Shown one piece after another: positions 10,617 to 19,546 of a stretch of DNA of 64,000 bases. Where the stretch lies: assembly GCF_900289175.1 (NCBI RefSeq), contig NZ_LT985747.1, positions 174,506 to 238,505 on the forward strand, in the 5' to 3' direction. The notes under the pieces are model-generated. The model saw only the letters and a program-made list of their open reading frames with translations. It did not search any database and was not told the DNA's origin. Within the stretch, counting starts at the first letter, position 1, and each line of letters opens with the position of its first letter. The DNA comes from Paenibacillus faecalis. Lineage in GTDB: Bacteria; Bacillota; Bacilli; Paenibacillales; Paenibacillaceae. A program made the translations under genes and the position numbers.

Positions 10617-11411
10617 TTAACCTAACACAAGACGTTCATCAGATAGCTTATGTCCGCTGATCCGTTCAAACTCACCGAGCAGCTCTTCAACCGTTAAATG
10701 CTGTTTGCGTTCTTTATCAAAATCAAGGATGATCCGTCCCTTGTCCATCATAATCAGACGGTTGCCAAGCCGTATCGCCTGCTCCATATTATGCGTTACC
10801 ATAAGCGTTGTCAGCTTGAGTTCGCGCACGATTTCATCGGTAAGGCGGGTAATCAGCTCCGCCCGAGCCGGATCAAGCGCAGCAGTATGTTCATCCAGCA
10901 ACAAGATTTTCGGTTTGGTGAACGTAGCCATCAGCAGGCTCAATGCTTGCCGTTCACCGCCGGACAGTGTGCCGACCTTCGCTTTCAATCGATTGTCCAA
11001 GCCGATGCCAAGCCGCTCAATCTGCTCACGGAACATCTTCCGCTTATCGGCAGTCACACCGATGGACAATCCACGAGCTTGTCCGCGGCGGTACGCCATA
11101 GCCAGATTTTCTTCAATCGTCATATGGGGAGCTGTACCTGCCATTGGGTCCTGGAACACACGCCCGATCCATCGGCTGCGTCTGAATTCAGGGAGATGAC
11201 CGATAGAGTTGCCGTCAATGCTCACTTCACCTGCGTCAGATTTCATAACACCAGAAATAATGTTCATTAATGTAGATTTGCCTGCACCGTTACTCCCAAT
11301 GACGGTTACAAAATCTCCAGGATGCAAATGAAGGTTCACATCCACAAGGGCGATTTTTTCATTGACTGTACTTGGATTGAACAGCTTGGTTACATTTTTC
11401 AATTGCAGCAT
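10617..11411 (-). CDS. ABC transporter ATP-binding protein (TrpZ-like)
   Basis: Energises the importer encoded by this operon. The 264 residues contain Walker A GSNGAGKST near residue 38, the signature LSGGERQALSL and Walker B ILLLDEHTAAL, and it starts on the last base of the permease stop codon (TGATG). This ATPase, a BPD_transp_2 permease and a PF04392-type lipoprotein form the set often called TrpXYZ in Firmicutes, but the substrate is not shown here. Confidence 0.9.
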   Translation of the reverse strand: MLQLKNVTKLFNPSTVNEKIALVDVNLHLHPGDFVTVIGSNGAGKSTLMNIISGVMKSDAGEVSIDGNSIGHLPEFRRSRWIGRVFQDPMAGTAPHMTIEENLAMAYRRGQARGLSIGVTADKRKMFREQIERLGIGLDNRLKAKVGTLSGGERQALSLLMATFTKPKILLLDEHTAALDPARAELITRLTDEIVRELKLTTLMVTHNMEQAIRLGNRLIMMDKGRIILDFDKERKQHLTVEELLGEFERISGHKLSDERLVLG

Positions 11412-12328
11412 CAGAACGAACCTCCCTCTGCCTTTCCTTGAACTGTTAACTGTGTGGAGCGTTTACGTGCAAGAGCCCGCTGCTTCATCGATCTTCGCAC
11501 CGTTGGTACAACCAAGGCAACAATGACGATCAGCGCTGTAATCAGCTTGATATCACTGGACTCCAACCACTCGATTTCATAAGCAGCAGATACGACGATG
11601 CGATAAATCATGGAGCCTATGACGACGGCAGCCGTTGTACGAAATACAGAACCCGTTCCTAGTACAGCTTCCCCAATAATAACAGAAGCAAGACCTATTA
11701 CGATCATGCCGATGCCTGCGCCTATATCAGCAAAGCTCGACTGCTGGGCTACAGCTGCACCCGATAAAGCAACCAATCCGTTAGATAGACTTAATCCGAG
11801 CATAGTGGTCGTATCCGTGTTCACGCCAAAGCTCCGGATCATCTGCTTGTTGTCACCCGTTGCCCGTAAAGACAAGCCCAAATCGGTCCGGAAAAAAACA
11901 TCCAGCAACAGCTTGCCTGCGATGACAATAACCGCCATGAGCAGAATCGGGTCTAAAGTCGAAAAGATGGTGTTTTCTCCGCTCAACGATACGTTCGGTT
12001 TGCCCAAAATCCTCATATTAATCGAATAAAGCGCGATCATCATAATAATACCGGACAATAATCCGTTAATTTTCCCCTTGGTGTGCAGCAGCCCCGTACA
12101 AGCTCCAGCAAGCAATCCTCCACAGAAAGCTCCTAATGTTGCAAGCCATGGAGAAACTCCGTTGGTGATCAGAACCGCAGCAATAGCCCCGCCCATCGTA
12201 AAGCTTCCATCCACCGTCAAATCCGGAAAATTCAAAATTCTGAATGTGATATAAACGCCTAATGCCATAAGAGCGTATAACAGGCCAGATTCAATAGGAC
12301 TATCTATATTACTCAGGAATTCAATCAT
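11411..12328 (-). CDS. ABC transporter permease, branched-chain type (TrpY-like)
   Basis: Single polytopic permease of about 305 residues with 8-9 hydrophobic segments and the motif RILNFPDLTVDGSFTMGG near the start, typical of the permeases paired with PF04392 binding proteins. The start at 12328 follows AGGAGG by seven bases; an upstream TTG in frame is less likely. It overlaps the ATPase gene by one base. Small internal coordinate uncertainty (1-2 bp) is possible for this start. Confidence 0.88.
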   Translation of the reverse strand: MIEFLSNIDSPIESGLLYALMALGVYITFRILNFPDLTVDGSFTMGGAIAAVLITNGVSPWLATLGAFCGGLLAGACTGLLHTKGKINGLLSGIIMMIALYSINMRILGKPNVSLSGENTIFSTLDPILLMAVIVIAGKLLLDVFFRTDLGLSLRATGDNKQMIRSFGVNTDTTTMLGLSLSNGLVALSGAAVAQQSSFADIGAGIGMIVIGLASVIIGEAVLGTGSVFRTTAAVVIGSMIYRIVVSAAYEIEWLESSDIKLITALIVIVALVVPTVRRSMKQRALARKRSTQLTVQGKAEGGSF

Positions 12329-12385
12329 GACATGTCCTCCTAAAAGATTAAGCAAGGCGCGGGCAGTGATGTCCGCGCCTTACTG

Positions 12386-13420
12386 CTATTGAATGATATT
12401 ATTTTCCGGCTCTTTGACTTCCTTCTTCATCGCGTCGGTTACAGTAATTCCGTAATCAGCGGCGGCTTTGACATTCAGTATCAAATCCAATTGATCAGGA
12501 ATCGTTACTTTCATATCTGCCGGTTTCTTTCCATTGTTCAGTATTTCTGCAGCCATTTGTCCTACCTGATATCCATGATCAAAATACTTGAATCCTACTG
12601 TCGCAAAGGCTCCCTTTTCAACAGTATCCCGGTCGCTTGCGAAAAACGGAATTTTATTGGCTTTAGCCGTTTGAATGATCGTATCTGCAGCACTGACCAC
12701 GTTATTATCCAGCGTAATATAAAATGCATCTACCTTGCTGGCAAGGGACTCTGCCGCCTGTTTCACTTCTGAACTGTTCGTCACGGCAGCCTTGACCAGC
12801 TCAATATCGTATTCCTTCAGAGCTTCCTCGGCGGTCTTGGACATTACAACAGCATTCGGCTCTCCTTCATTAATAATGAGCCCTATTTTCTTTATTTCAG
12901 GAAAATGAGTATTGATAAATTTCATCAATTGCTTGGTAGCCTCCGGATTTGTATCTGAAGCTCCCGTAACGTTTCCGCCGGGCTTTTCCAGATCGCTCAC
13001 CAGCTTGGCATCCAGTGGGTCTGTCACCGCTGCGAACAAGATCGGCGCATCCTTCACTTTATCCGCAACCGCTTGAGCCGAAGGTGTTGCGATCGCGATG
13101 ATGAGGTCATTCTTGTCATCCTTCAACTTCTGTGCAATCGTATGGTTGTTCGTGGAGTCATTCTGAGCGTTGTTATAATCCAGTTTCAACGTGTCTGGCT
13201 CGGAGATTCCTGCATCTTTAAGCGCTGCCATAATTCCTTCACGAGTAGCATCGAGCGAAGGATGCTCGACATATTGCGAAATCGCGATTTTAAACTGCTT
13301 CTTCTCTGCATCCCCATCAGAACCCGTTGATGTTGTGTCTGCCCCCGGTTTGCTTCCACAACCTGCAGCTGTCAGCAATAACGCGGACAATATCAACGAA
13401 AGCCACATGTTCTTCTTCAA
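12386..13420 (-). CDS. ABC transporter substrate-binding lipoprotein (TrpX-like)
   Basis: Extracellular ligand-binding lipoprotein of about 344 residues, first gene of the three-gene importer. The TTG at 13420 lies eight bases after AGAGGGG and begins a signal peptide with lipobox TAAGC. A Thr/Ser/Gly linker follows, then KFKIAISQYVEHPSLDATR and LIIAIATPSAQA, the pattern of the ABC substrate-binding family PF04392. Such proteins have been linked to tryptophan or other amino acids. I found no T-box in the leader, so a tryptophan role is not supported by the regulation here. Confidence 0.85.
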   Translation of the reverse strand: MKKNMWLSLILSALLLTAAGCGSKPGADTTSTGSDGDAEKKQFKIAISQYVEHPSLDATREGIMAALKDAGISEPDTLKLDYNNAQNDSTNNHTIAQKLKDDKNDLIIAIATPSAQAVADKVKDAPILFAAVTDPLDAKLVSDLEKPGGNVTGASDTNPEATKQLMKFINTHFPEIKKIGLIINEGEPNAVVMSKTAEEALKEYDIELVKAAVTNSSEVKQAAESLASKVDAFYITLDNNVVSAADTIIQTAKANKIPFFASDRDTVEKGAFATVGFKYFDHGYQVGQMAAEILNNGKKPADMKVTIPDQLDLILNVKAAADYGITVTDAMKKEVKEPENNIIQ

Positions 13421-13444
13421 GAAAATAACCCCTCTCTTTACCAA

Positions 13445-13737
13445 GACATAAATTACTTAGATTACCGACACAAAGCGACAACGCTTAGACGCTTTTATCA
13501 ATAAAAGCAATAAAGTAAAAAAATATAGTTTTTGAACATCGGTTGATATTATGCATATTTTATATGCAGCAACCAGTTACGTCAATTGAAATTTTTCAAA
13601 ATTTAAGAAAAAATTAACGATAAACTTTCCTTTTATCCAACTTTCTATACATTTAAGTTGACTAACTAACGAGAATTCACTACAATTTTATAAGTATGTT
13701 TTCTAGTTGAAATTTCAAAAAGAACAGGTGATAATTC
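13445..13737. other. Divergent intergenic region
   Basis: AT-rich 290-bp space between the importer operon and trhO, presumably holding both promoters. No T-box, riboswitch or long hairpin is visible. Confidence 0.5.
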
Positions 13738-14631
13738 ATGACTGAACAACAGTCCTATCAAATTTTATTATATTATAAGTTTGTACCGATCCCCGATCCT
13801 GAAGCTTTCAAGGATGAGCATTTGCAATACTGTAAAGACCTCGGTCTTAAAGGTCGTATTCTCGTTGCTTCTGAAGGTATTAACGGGACCGTATCGGGTA
13901 CAATTGAACAGACAGAACAGTATATGAAGGACATGAAGTCCAATCCGCTATTTAAAGATATGGTGTTCAAGGTTGACCCTTCCGATGGACATGCCTTCCG
14001 CAAGATGTTCGTACGTCACCGGAAAGAGCTTGTTACCTTCCGCGTGGAGCATGAACTAGATCCGAATGAGATCAGCGGGGAACGCTTATCCCCTCAACAA
14101 TTTTTCGAGCACCTCCAACAAGACGATGTGATCGTACTGGATGGCCGAACAGATTACGAATATGATATCGGCCATTTCAGAAATGCGATTCGTCCCGATG
14201 TTGGATCGTTCCGTGAGTTTCCCAAGTGGATTCGAGAGAATATGAGCCAATATAAAGACAAGAAAATTCTCACCTATTGCACCGGTGGTATCCGATGCGA
14301 AAAGCTTACCGGCTTTATGTTGAAGGAAGGCTTCAAGGATGTTGCTCAGCTGGAAGGTGGCATTGTAACCTACGGTAAAGATCCTGACGTTCAAGGTCGT
14401 CTGTTTGACGGAAAGTGTTATGTATTTGATGAACGTATTTCTGTAAAAATCAACCGTACGGACGAGGATATTATTGTTGGGAAATGCCATCATTGCGGCG
14501 AACCTGAGGATCGTTATATCAACTGTGCCAATGATGCATGTCATCTGCAGCATATTTGCTGTGAGAAATGTGAAGAGCTGCATCAAGGTTTCTGCTCAGA
14601 CACCTGTGAAGAAACCGTTGCTGCGGGCTAA
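13738..14631 (+). CDS. trhO: tRNA uridine(34) hydroxylase, rhodanese family
   Basis: Adds a hydroxyl to C5 of wobble uridine in some tRNAs (ho5U), using oxygen. The 297 residues include an N-terminal acylphosphatase-like region, a rhodanese domain with the active-site loop CTGGIRCEK (Cys181), and a Cys-rich C-terminus with several CxxC pairs that should bind metal. This is the YbfQ/YceA architecture. It starts with ATG after an AGGTG element and ends before a clear terminator. Only plus-strand gene in the first 24 kb. Confidence 0.93.
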   Translation: MTEQQSYQILLYYKFVPIPDPEAFKDEHLQYCKDLGLKGRILVASEGINGTVSGTIEQTEQYMKDMKSNPLFKDMVFKVDPSDGHAFRKMFVRHRKELVTFRVEHELDPNEISGERLSPQQFFEHLQQDDVIVLDGRTDYEYDIGHFRNAIRPDVGSFREFPKWIRENMSQYKDKKILTYCTGGIRCEKLTGFMLKEGFKDVAQLEGGIVTYGKDPDVQGRLFDGKCYVFDERISVKINRTDEDIIVGKCHHCGEPEDRYINCANDACHLQHICCEKCEELHQGFCSDTCEETVAAG

Positions 14632-14646
14632 ATTAATTAAATACAG

Positions 14647-14687
14647 AAACGGCATGTCGCTTAAATTAAGCAAACATGCCGTTTTGT
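14647..14687 (+). terminator. Intrinsic terminator after trhO
   Basis: AAACGGCATGT / ACATGCCGTTT stem followed by TGTTAT; it may serve both directions. Confidence 0.85.
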
Positions 14688-14710
14688 TATAGAACGCCCT
14701 TGGGGGACGA

Positions 14711-14962
14711 TTAGTTTTCATTATAGACAGCCAACTCTGATTCAATAGCAGCCTTGATTTTGTCTACACATTCTTCCGTCGATTTACCGAACACGCGCTT
14801 ACCATTGACCAGAGCATAAGGTCTGAGCTTGCATAAGCCGCAGAAGCTCATACAGTCCGTGCGAAGCACGGCAATTTCAGGATACAGATCTTCCAGATGC
14901 TCCAAATCCAAGGCGCTCATCAAGTTGCTGTCACAAACTTCCACTACAACGATGCCCATCAT
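14711..14962 (-). CDS. DUF1450 (YuzB-like) small Cys-containing protein
   Basis: About 83 residues, cytoplasmic, function unknown in the family. It contains VEVCDSN near the start and the cluster TDCMSFCGLCKLRPYALVNG, giving four conserved cysteines that resemble a metal or Fe-S site. The start is one of two adjacent ATGs (14962/14959) after CAGGTGATC. It lies convergent to trhO. Confidence 0.85.
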   Translation of the reverse strand: MMGIVVVEVCDSNLMSALDLEHLEDLYPEIAVLRTDCMSFCGLCKLRPYALVNGKRVFGKSTEECVDKIKAAIESELAVYNEN

Positions 14963-15048
14963 GATATTGATCACCTGAATTCTAATATAAGTTACACGTC
15001 AGTTTATTATGAAGAATTCAAATCATTTTGTCAATGTAACGAACACGT

Positions 15049-15840
15049 TTAATGAATCAAAGATTCCGCCCCATCGATATACACTTCAGTTCCTGTAATA
15101 TGGGAGGACTCGTCCGACGCCAGAAACAGCACCAGCTGAGCCACCTGTGACGCCTGTCCAGGGCCTTGAGCCAAAGGTTGATCTCCTTCCGGATATTCAA
15201 TGGGAATCGTCACTTCTTTAAGCTCCGGCTTTTCGAACGTCGTTTCATCGATATTCGTCGCTATAGCCCCCGGACAAATGGCGTTAACGCGAATTTGGAA
15301 TTTGGCCAGCTCCAGCGCAGCCATTTTCATAAAGGCGACTTGACCAGCCTTCGCTGTGCTATAAGCGGAAAAGCCAAAGCTCGTGTAGACCCGATTACCG
15401 TTAATTGAGCTCGTAATAATGATGCTTCCGCCCTTTTCCTTTAAATAAGGAATCGCATATTTTACGGTCGCAAACGTTCCTTTTAAATTGGTGTTAATCG
15501 TTTTATCCCACTCTTCCAGCTCCATCGTTTCAATCGGTGCTTTCGTCCCATTAATGCCGGCATTGGCAAATACGATATCGATTTTCCCCCAATGTTCGAC
15601 CGCTTGCTTATAGCATTCCGTTAATGATTCAGGCTGGGATATATCACAATTGCCTGCCAGCGCGATTCCACCCTTTCGTTCAATTTGATCTTTCACTTTC
15701 TCCACTCGATCACGATCAATATCAATAAGCAGCATCTTAGCACCGTGTTCAGCCATAAGAAGGGCAGTAGCACGCCCAATTCCTGAACCTGCACCTGTAA
15801 CAACAGCAACTTTATGATTCAAACGTTTCTCCGATAACAT
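15049..15840 (-). CDS. Short-chain dehydrogenase/reductase (glucose dehydrogenase-like)
   Basis: Cytoplasmic NAD(P)-dependent oxidoreductase. The start at 15840 follows AAGGAGG. It has the cofactor motif TGAGSGIGRA, NAG (FANAGING), catalytic Ser in TSSINGN and YSTAK (Tyr/Lys). The C-terminus SSHITGTEVYIDGAES is typical of the family. An Asp in LLIDIDRDR after beta-2 suggests preference for NAD. A close paralogue lies at 41469-42272. The substrate is unknown. Confidence 0.88.
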   Translation of the reverse strand: MLSEKRLNHKVAVVTGAGSGIGRATALLMAEHGAKMLLIDIDRDRVEKVKDQIERKGGIALAGNCDISQPESLTECYKQAVEHWGKIDIVFANAGINGTKAPIETMELEEWDKTINTNLKGTFATVKYAIPYLKEKGGSIIITSSINGNRVYTSFGFSAYSTAKAGQVAFMKMAALELAKFQIRVNAICPGAIATNIDETTFEKPELKEVTIPIEYPEGDQPLAQGPGQASQVAQLVLFLASDESSHITGTEVYIDGAESLIH

Positions 15841-15879
15841 TCGCAAGCCCTCCTTCAATAAGTTAGCATGTAAGAACAT

Positions 15880-16345
15880 ATAACCTAACTTTTCAAGGTA
15901 TGAATCGTTGGAGGCGCTTGCAATTCAAATTGTTTCCACAAACTCATCGAAAACGCAAACTATTCTTTAGTTGAAACAGTGGCTGTCGCAAAAGGTCCAT
16001 TGACCCGGGGCGGCTCCTTTGTCGGTTCTAAGGACGCTATCGGAACGAAGCATTCCTCCAATCGCTCTTGCCCCCGAATATCCTGAATTCATTTTACAAG
16101 GAAGATATATCGGGAACAAAGGCGACCGCTACCGCTTTTCCAGAATTGCTTCGTTCTCTTTCGCTTCTTCGTGCGTCTTCATAATAAAAGAATCATTGAG
16201 CCGGAAAGTATGTTTAGGCAAATGAAAAACAATCGAGGATTCAGACGTTTTCTGCTTCGAGTGCTGCAAAAAGTGAGCCTTGAGGTCGGCTAGCTTTCGC
16301 TTGCCCATAATTTGCACAAGAAGGTAGCAATAGACCAAAAAGCAA
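15880..16345. other. Gene-poor region with possible insertion-sequence debris
   Basis: No convincing gene. A segment at ~15985-16020 (GGCTGTCGCAAAAGGTCC) resembles the terminal repeats of IS1182-like elements, and the minus-strand ORF at 16129-16377 has no ribosome binding site and overlaps a terminator hairpin. It is best seen as degenerate mobile DNA or plain spacer. Confidence 0.35.
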
Positions 16346-16385
16346 AAATAGCGGTGCAGGGATAACCTCCTTAGCACCGCTATTT
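16346..16385 (-). terminator. Intrinsic terminator after the lactonase gene
   Basis: Perfect 12-bp stem AAATAGCGGTGC / GCACCGCTATTT with a 16-nt loop; on the minus strand followed by TTGCTTTTT. Its loop contains AAGGAGG. Confidence 0.8.
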
Positions 16386-16517
16386 CTTTATTTTTTGCAT
16401 AATTTACTCATCAAGTGAGTGTCTCGTCTAGTGAGTAGAGCTACCATAGGGAAAGCCTCTTTATCAAAACTTTTAGTCCCAAAGATGAAGTCAATTTATT
16501 TGTATCCTGAGCCTGCA

Positions 16518-17597
16518 TCACACTGTAAACACAGCTGGTTTAACACATACCGGTTTCGATTGTTTCATCGTTTTTCCGGTAAACTGCAGCGTTCCGTTAT
16601 CAGAATCAACCTTGTATAATACTAGATTATTCCCATCCCGATTCGCTACAATCATGAATTTCCCTCCAGGCATCAAGGAGAAATGGCGCGGGTGACCGCC
16701 TTCAGTGGAATTATACTGAAGCGGGCTTAGCTCACCGGAACTTGCATCCACGGAAAAGACGACTATACTGTCATGTCCACGGTTGGAGCCATAGACGGTT
16801 CGTCCATCTTCAGAAACGGCTATCTCTGCACAATAGCTTTCACCTTTAAAATCGTCAGGCAGCGTAGATATCGTCTGGAGCATTTCCAGCCGTCCTTCTG
16901 CTGATATATAACGGAACACCGTAACTGTTGAATTTAATTCATTAATGACATAGGCAAACTTTCCGTTCGGATGAAATGCGAGATGCCGCGGACCTGAACC
17001 TGGTGTAAGCTGGGTCTCACCATGAAACTCCAGTTTTTTATCACTCTCATTAATGCGGTATGCGATAATTTTGTCCAAACCCAGATCCTGAACGAATATG
17101 TATTTCTCATCAGGGCTGAAAAATGCGGAATGTGCTCTAGGCTGCTGATCCGCATTTACACGGTGTCCTTCGTGATACTGCTCATCCAATAGCTCAGCTG
17201 CCACACCGTGATCATCCAATGCTATTAAGCTAACCCGACCTCCATGATAGCTTGAGACGATCAAATATTTATCATTCGGATCTCGCTGAATATGACATGT
17301 TGAGTTGCTGCTTCCGTGAGTGCGATGCAACTGATTCAGTTTCCCGGTAGATGGATCGAATTCAAATGTTACCACTTCACCCGATTTTGTACCGTTCTCT
17401 GACACTTCCCCAATCGCATACAAACGGTTTCTTACCGTGTCCACATTTAGAAAAGTAGGATTCTTTATACCTGAACTTTGATCCAGCAGCTGTAATTCAC
17501 CGCGATCTTGATCAAATGAATACACACAAATACCGTTCTCATCCGCTTCAGCATATGAACCTGTAAATACTAGTGTCCGATTCATCCTGGCTGTTTC
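16518..17597 (-). CDS. Lactonase family protein (6-phosphogluconolactonase, YkgB type)
   Basis: Seven-bladed beta-propeller lactonase (PF10282), proposed to hydrolyse 6-phosphogluconolactone in the pentose phosphate pathway. About 359 residues from the ATG at 17597, after AAAGGAG. Repeated blade motifs are visible: NPTFLNVD, KYLIVSSYHGG, RAHSAFFSPD, GPRHLAFHPNGKFAYVINEL, SEDGRTVYGSNRGHDSI and GGHPRHFSLMPGGKFMIVANRD, with the Arg/His metal-ligand segments conserved. Monocistronic with a terminator. The true substrate of many YkgB homologues is untested. Confidence 0.88.
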   Translation of the reverse strand, partial: ETARMNRTLVFTGSYAEADENGICVYSFDQDRGELQLLDQSSGIKNPTFLNVDTVRNRLYAIGEVSENGTKSGEVVTFEFDPSTGKLNQLHRTHGSSNSTCHIQRDPNDKYLIVSSYHGGRVSLIALDDHGVAAELLDEQYHEGHRVNADQQPRAHSAFFSPDEKYIFVQDLGLDKIIAYRINESDKKLEFHGETQLTPGSGPRHLAFHPNGKFAYVINELNSTVTVFRYISAEGRLEMLQTISTLPDDFKGESYCAEIAVSEDGRTVYGSNRGHDSIVVFSVDASSGELSPLQYNSTEGGHPRHFSLMPGGKFMIVANRDGNNLVLYKVDSDNGTLQFTGKTMKQSKPVCVKPAVFTV

Positions 17598-17747
17598 CAT
17601 TTCTATAACCTCTCCTTTCACATTCCCATCTAAAATAGATGGACATGAACACTTCACTCTTCATGTTACACTTCCCCGTTCACTGAAATCAATCCCAATT
17701 CCTCGTGGATGAGAAAACAAGCTTATCTCTTCATATAAAAATGAAAT

Positions 17748-17792
17748 AAAATACCTTTATCATCTTCTTCAAAGAGAGACGAAGGTATTTTA
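17748..17792. terminator. Hairpin with AT tails upstream of the lactonase gene
   Basis: AAATACCTT / AAGGTATTT arms with a 27-nt centre flanked by A/T-rich tails on both sides. Direction unclear. Confidence 0.4.
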
Positions 17793-17939
17793 TTAGAAAA
17801 ACTTCTATCGAAGTCTTTCGAGGATGAGCAACCGCGGTTAAAGGTTGTTTTTATCGCAAGTAAGAACAGCCGAAAGGCGCAATCGCTGGCCTTAAGTCAC
17901 CTCTAACGTTTAACTACACGGGCAATCGCCTGTCATGCT

Positions 17940-18150
17940 TAACTGCAGAAGTACATTCAAAATGAGGTTGTTTCGATTTTAAGAGCAACCAAATGTAAAA
18001 GTGCAGTTAAAATCCAATCTTTTCGCCAAGAAGGTTAAATCAAGCGGAATCAAATGTATTTTTGCAGGTAAACTCCCCAAAAAAGAAAACACGGCTGGTT
18101 TAAATGCACTTTTGCAGGTAAAGAGTAAATTTCGCGCCTTAAGTGCATCG
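17940..18150. repeat. Degenerate intergenic repeat array around TGCA(C/T)TTTTGCAGGTAAA
   Basis: Five related segments near 17942, 17993, 18047, 18106 and 18138 share forms of AAATGYAYTTTTGCAGGTAAA or its inverse (TTAACTGCAGAAGTACATT). No coding signal supports the ORFs across this stretch. The unit looks like a dispersed intergenic repeat family. Confidence 0.5.
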
Positions 18151-18210
18151 TTTAGGTGGAGGATAACGTTAACGCCATTCAACTATGCTAAGATAGTTCC
18201 ACTATATTTA

Positions 18211-18250
18211 AAAAAGTGCCAGGCAGAACAACTTCTGCCTGGCACACTTT
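18211..18250 (-). terminator. Intrinsic terminator of odhAB
   Basis: Long perfect stem GTGCCAGGCAGAA / TTCTGCCTGGCAC with TTTTTTAAAT tail on the minus strand. Confidence 0.92.
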
Positions 18251-18263
18251 TCATGTTTTTTTA

Positions 18264-19541
18264 TTAACCTTCCAACAAGAGAGATTCCGGATCTTCAAGC
18301 AGTTCCTTCACTGTTACTAGGAACTGTACGGCTTCCGCTCCATCAACGATACGGTGATCGTACGAAAGTGCGATGTACATCATCGGACGATTCTCAAAAC
18401 GTTCTTCATCAATCGCTACAGGACGAAGCTGAATCTTATGCATACCCAAAATACCGACTTGTGGCGTGTTCAAAATTGGAGTCGAAAGAAGCGATCCAAA
18501 TATACCACCATTCGTAATCGTAAAAGTTCCTCCTTGCAGTTCGGAGAGAGATAACGTATTATTGCGAGCCTTTCCAGCCAAGTCTACGATCTCCTTCTCG
18601 ATCTGTGCAAAGCCCAGACGATCAGCATCACGAACAACCGGTACAACTAGACCTTCTTTAGCAGAAACAGCAATGCCGATATCATAAAACTTTTTGACAA
18701 TGATATCATTGCCCTCAATTTCTGCATTGAGCAGTGGAAAACGCTTAAGAGCTCCAACCACAGCTTTGGTAAAGAAGGACATAAACCCTAGGCCTACATC
18801 ATGCTTTTCCTTGAAAGCTTCTTTCCGGCGCTTGCGTACATCCAGAATGGCTGTCATATCCACTTCATTAAATGTAGTGAGCATAGCCGCCGTATGCTGA
18901 GCTTCCACCAGACGATTGGCGATCGTCTGACGGCGACGGGACATACGCGTACGTTCAGTCGGCTTGGCAGGATTCTCAAGTTCCGCTTGAGAATCCGCTG
19001 CCTGAGCAGCTGGCTTGCTTCCACCTGCTGCCGGCTTACTTGAGCCATTACCGTGATTTTTCACATCGTCATGGTAGATACGACCGATCGGGTCGCGGCC
19101 CTGTACCTGGTCCAGATCAATCCCGCGCTCACGTGCAAGTTTGCGTGCAGCAGGAGAAGCCAGTGTGGCAGAACCATCTCCGTTTTCTGCCGGAGGTGCC
19201 GGCGATTTAGGCTGCTCTGCAGGAGCAGCTTTACTCTCGGCCTCCCCAGATGCAGGTGGCGGAGTTTCAGATGCCTGCGGCTTCTCTTTCTCACTGCCTG
19301 CTCCTTCCTGTGGGGAAATTTGACCGATCACTTCTCCGATCGTTACATTATCCCCTTCCTGGCGAAGGATTTTTTGCACAATACCGTTTGCCTCCGCGCT
19401 AATTTCCAGATTGACCTTATCGGTTTCCAACTCGAGCAGAACATCACCGATGTTAACGCTATCCCCTTCTTTGACATGCCATTTAAAAATCGTTCCTTCG
19501 GTGATGGATTCGCCCATTGCTGGTACAGTTATATCGTTCAC
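18264..19541 (-). CDS. odhB: Dihydrolipoyllysine-residue succinyltransferase (2-oxoglutarate dehydrogenase E2)
   Basis: Core of the 2-oxoglutarate dehydrogenase complex; transfers the succinyl group to CoA. The 425 residues have a lipoyl domain with lipoylated Lys42 in ETDKVNLEI, an Ala/Pro/Glu-rich linker, a peripheral-subunit-binding domain ([15 protein letters not shown]) and the catalytic acyltransferase domain with SYDHRIVDG (His396, Asp400). It starts with GTG, and its ribosome binding site GGGGAGGTAG includes the odhA stop codon, indicating translational coupling. The E3 (lipoamide dehydrogenase) gene is not in this window. Confidence 0.96.
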   Translation of the reverse strand: MNDITVPAMGESITEGTIFKWHVKEGDSVNIGDVLLELETDKVNLEISAEANGIVQKILRQEGDNVTIGEVIGQISPQEGAGSEKEKPQASETPPPASGEAESKAAPAEQPKSPAPPAENGDGSATLASPAARKLARERGIDLDQVQGRDPIGRIYHDDVKNHGNGSSKPAAGGSKPAAQAADSQAELENPAKPTERTRMSRRRQTIANRLVEAQHTAAMLTTFNEVDMTAILDVRKRRKEAFKEKHDVGLGFMSFFTKAVVGALKRFPLLNAEIEGNDIIVKKFYDIGIAVSAKEGLVVPVVRDADRLGFAQIEKEIVDLAGKARNNTLSLSELQGGTFTITNGGIFGSLLSTPILNTPQVGILGMHKIQLRPVAIDEERFENRPMMYIALSYDHRIVDGAEAVQFLVTVKELLEDPESLLLEG

Positions 19542-19546
19542 AGCCG

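Noticed and set aside
13445..13737. Search for a tryptophan T-box upstream of the TrpX-like importer
   Set aside because: No AGGGTGG-type T-box sequence or specifier stem visible, so no amino-acid regulation claimed.
16129..16377. 82-codon minus-strand ORF after the lactonase gene
   Set aside because: Its start lies within the lactonase terminator stem; no family recognised, so treated as non-coding.
18001..18267. 88-codon plus-strand ORF
   Set aside because: It spans the intergenic repeat array and the odhAB terminator; no ribosome binding site.
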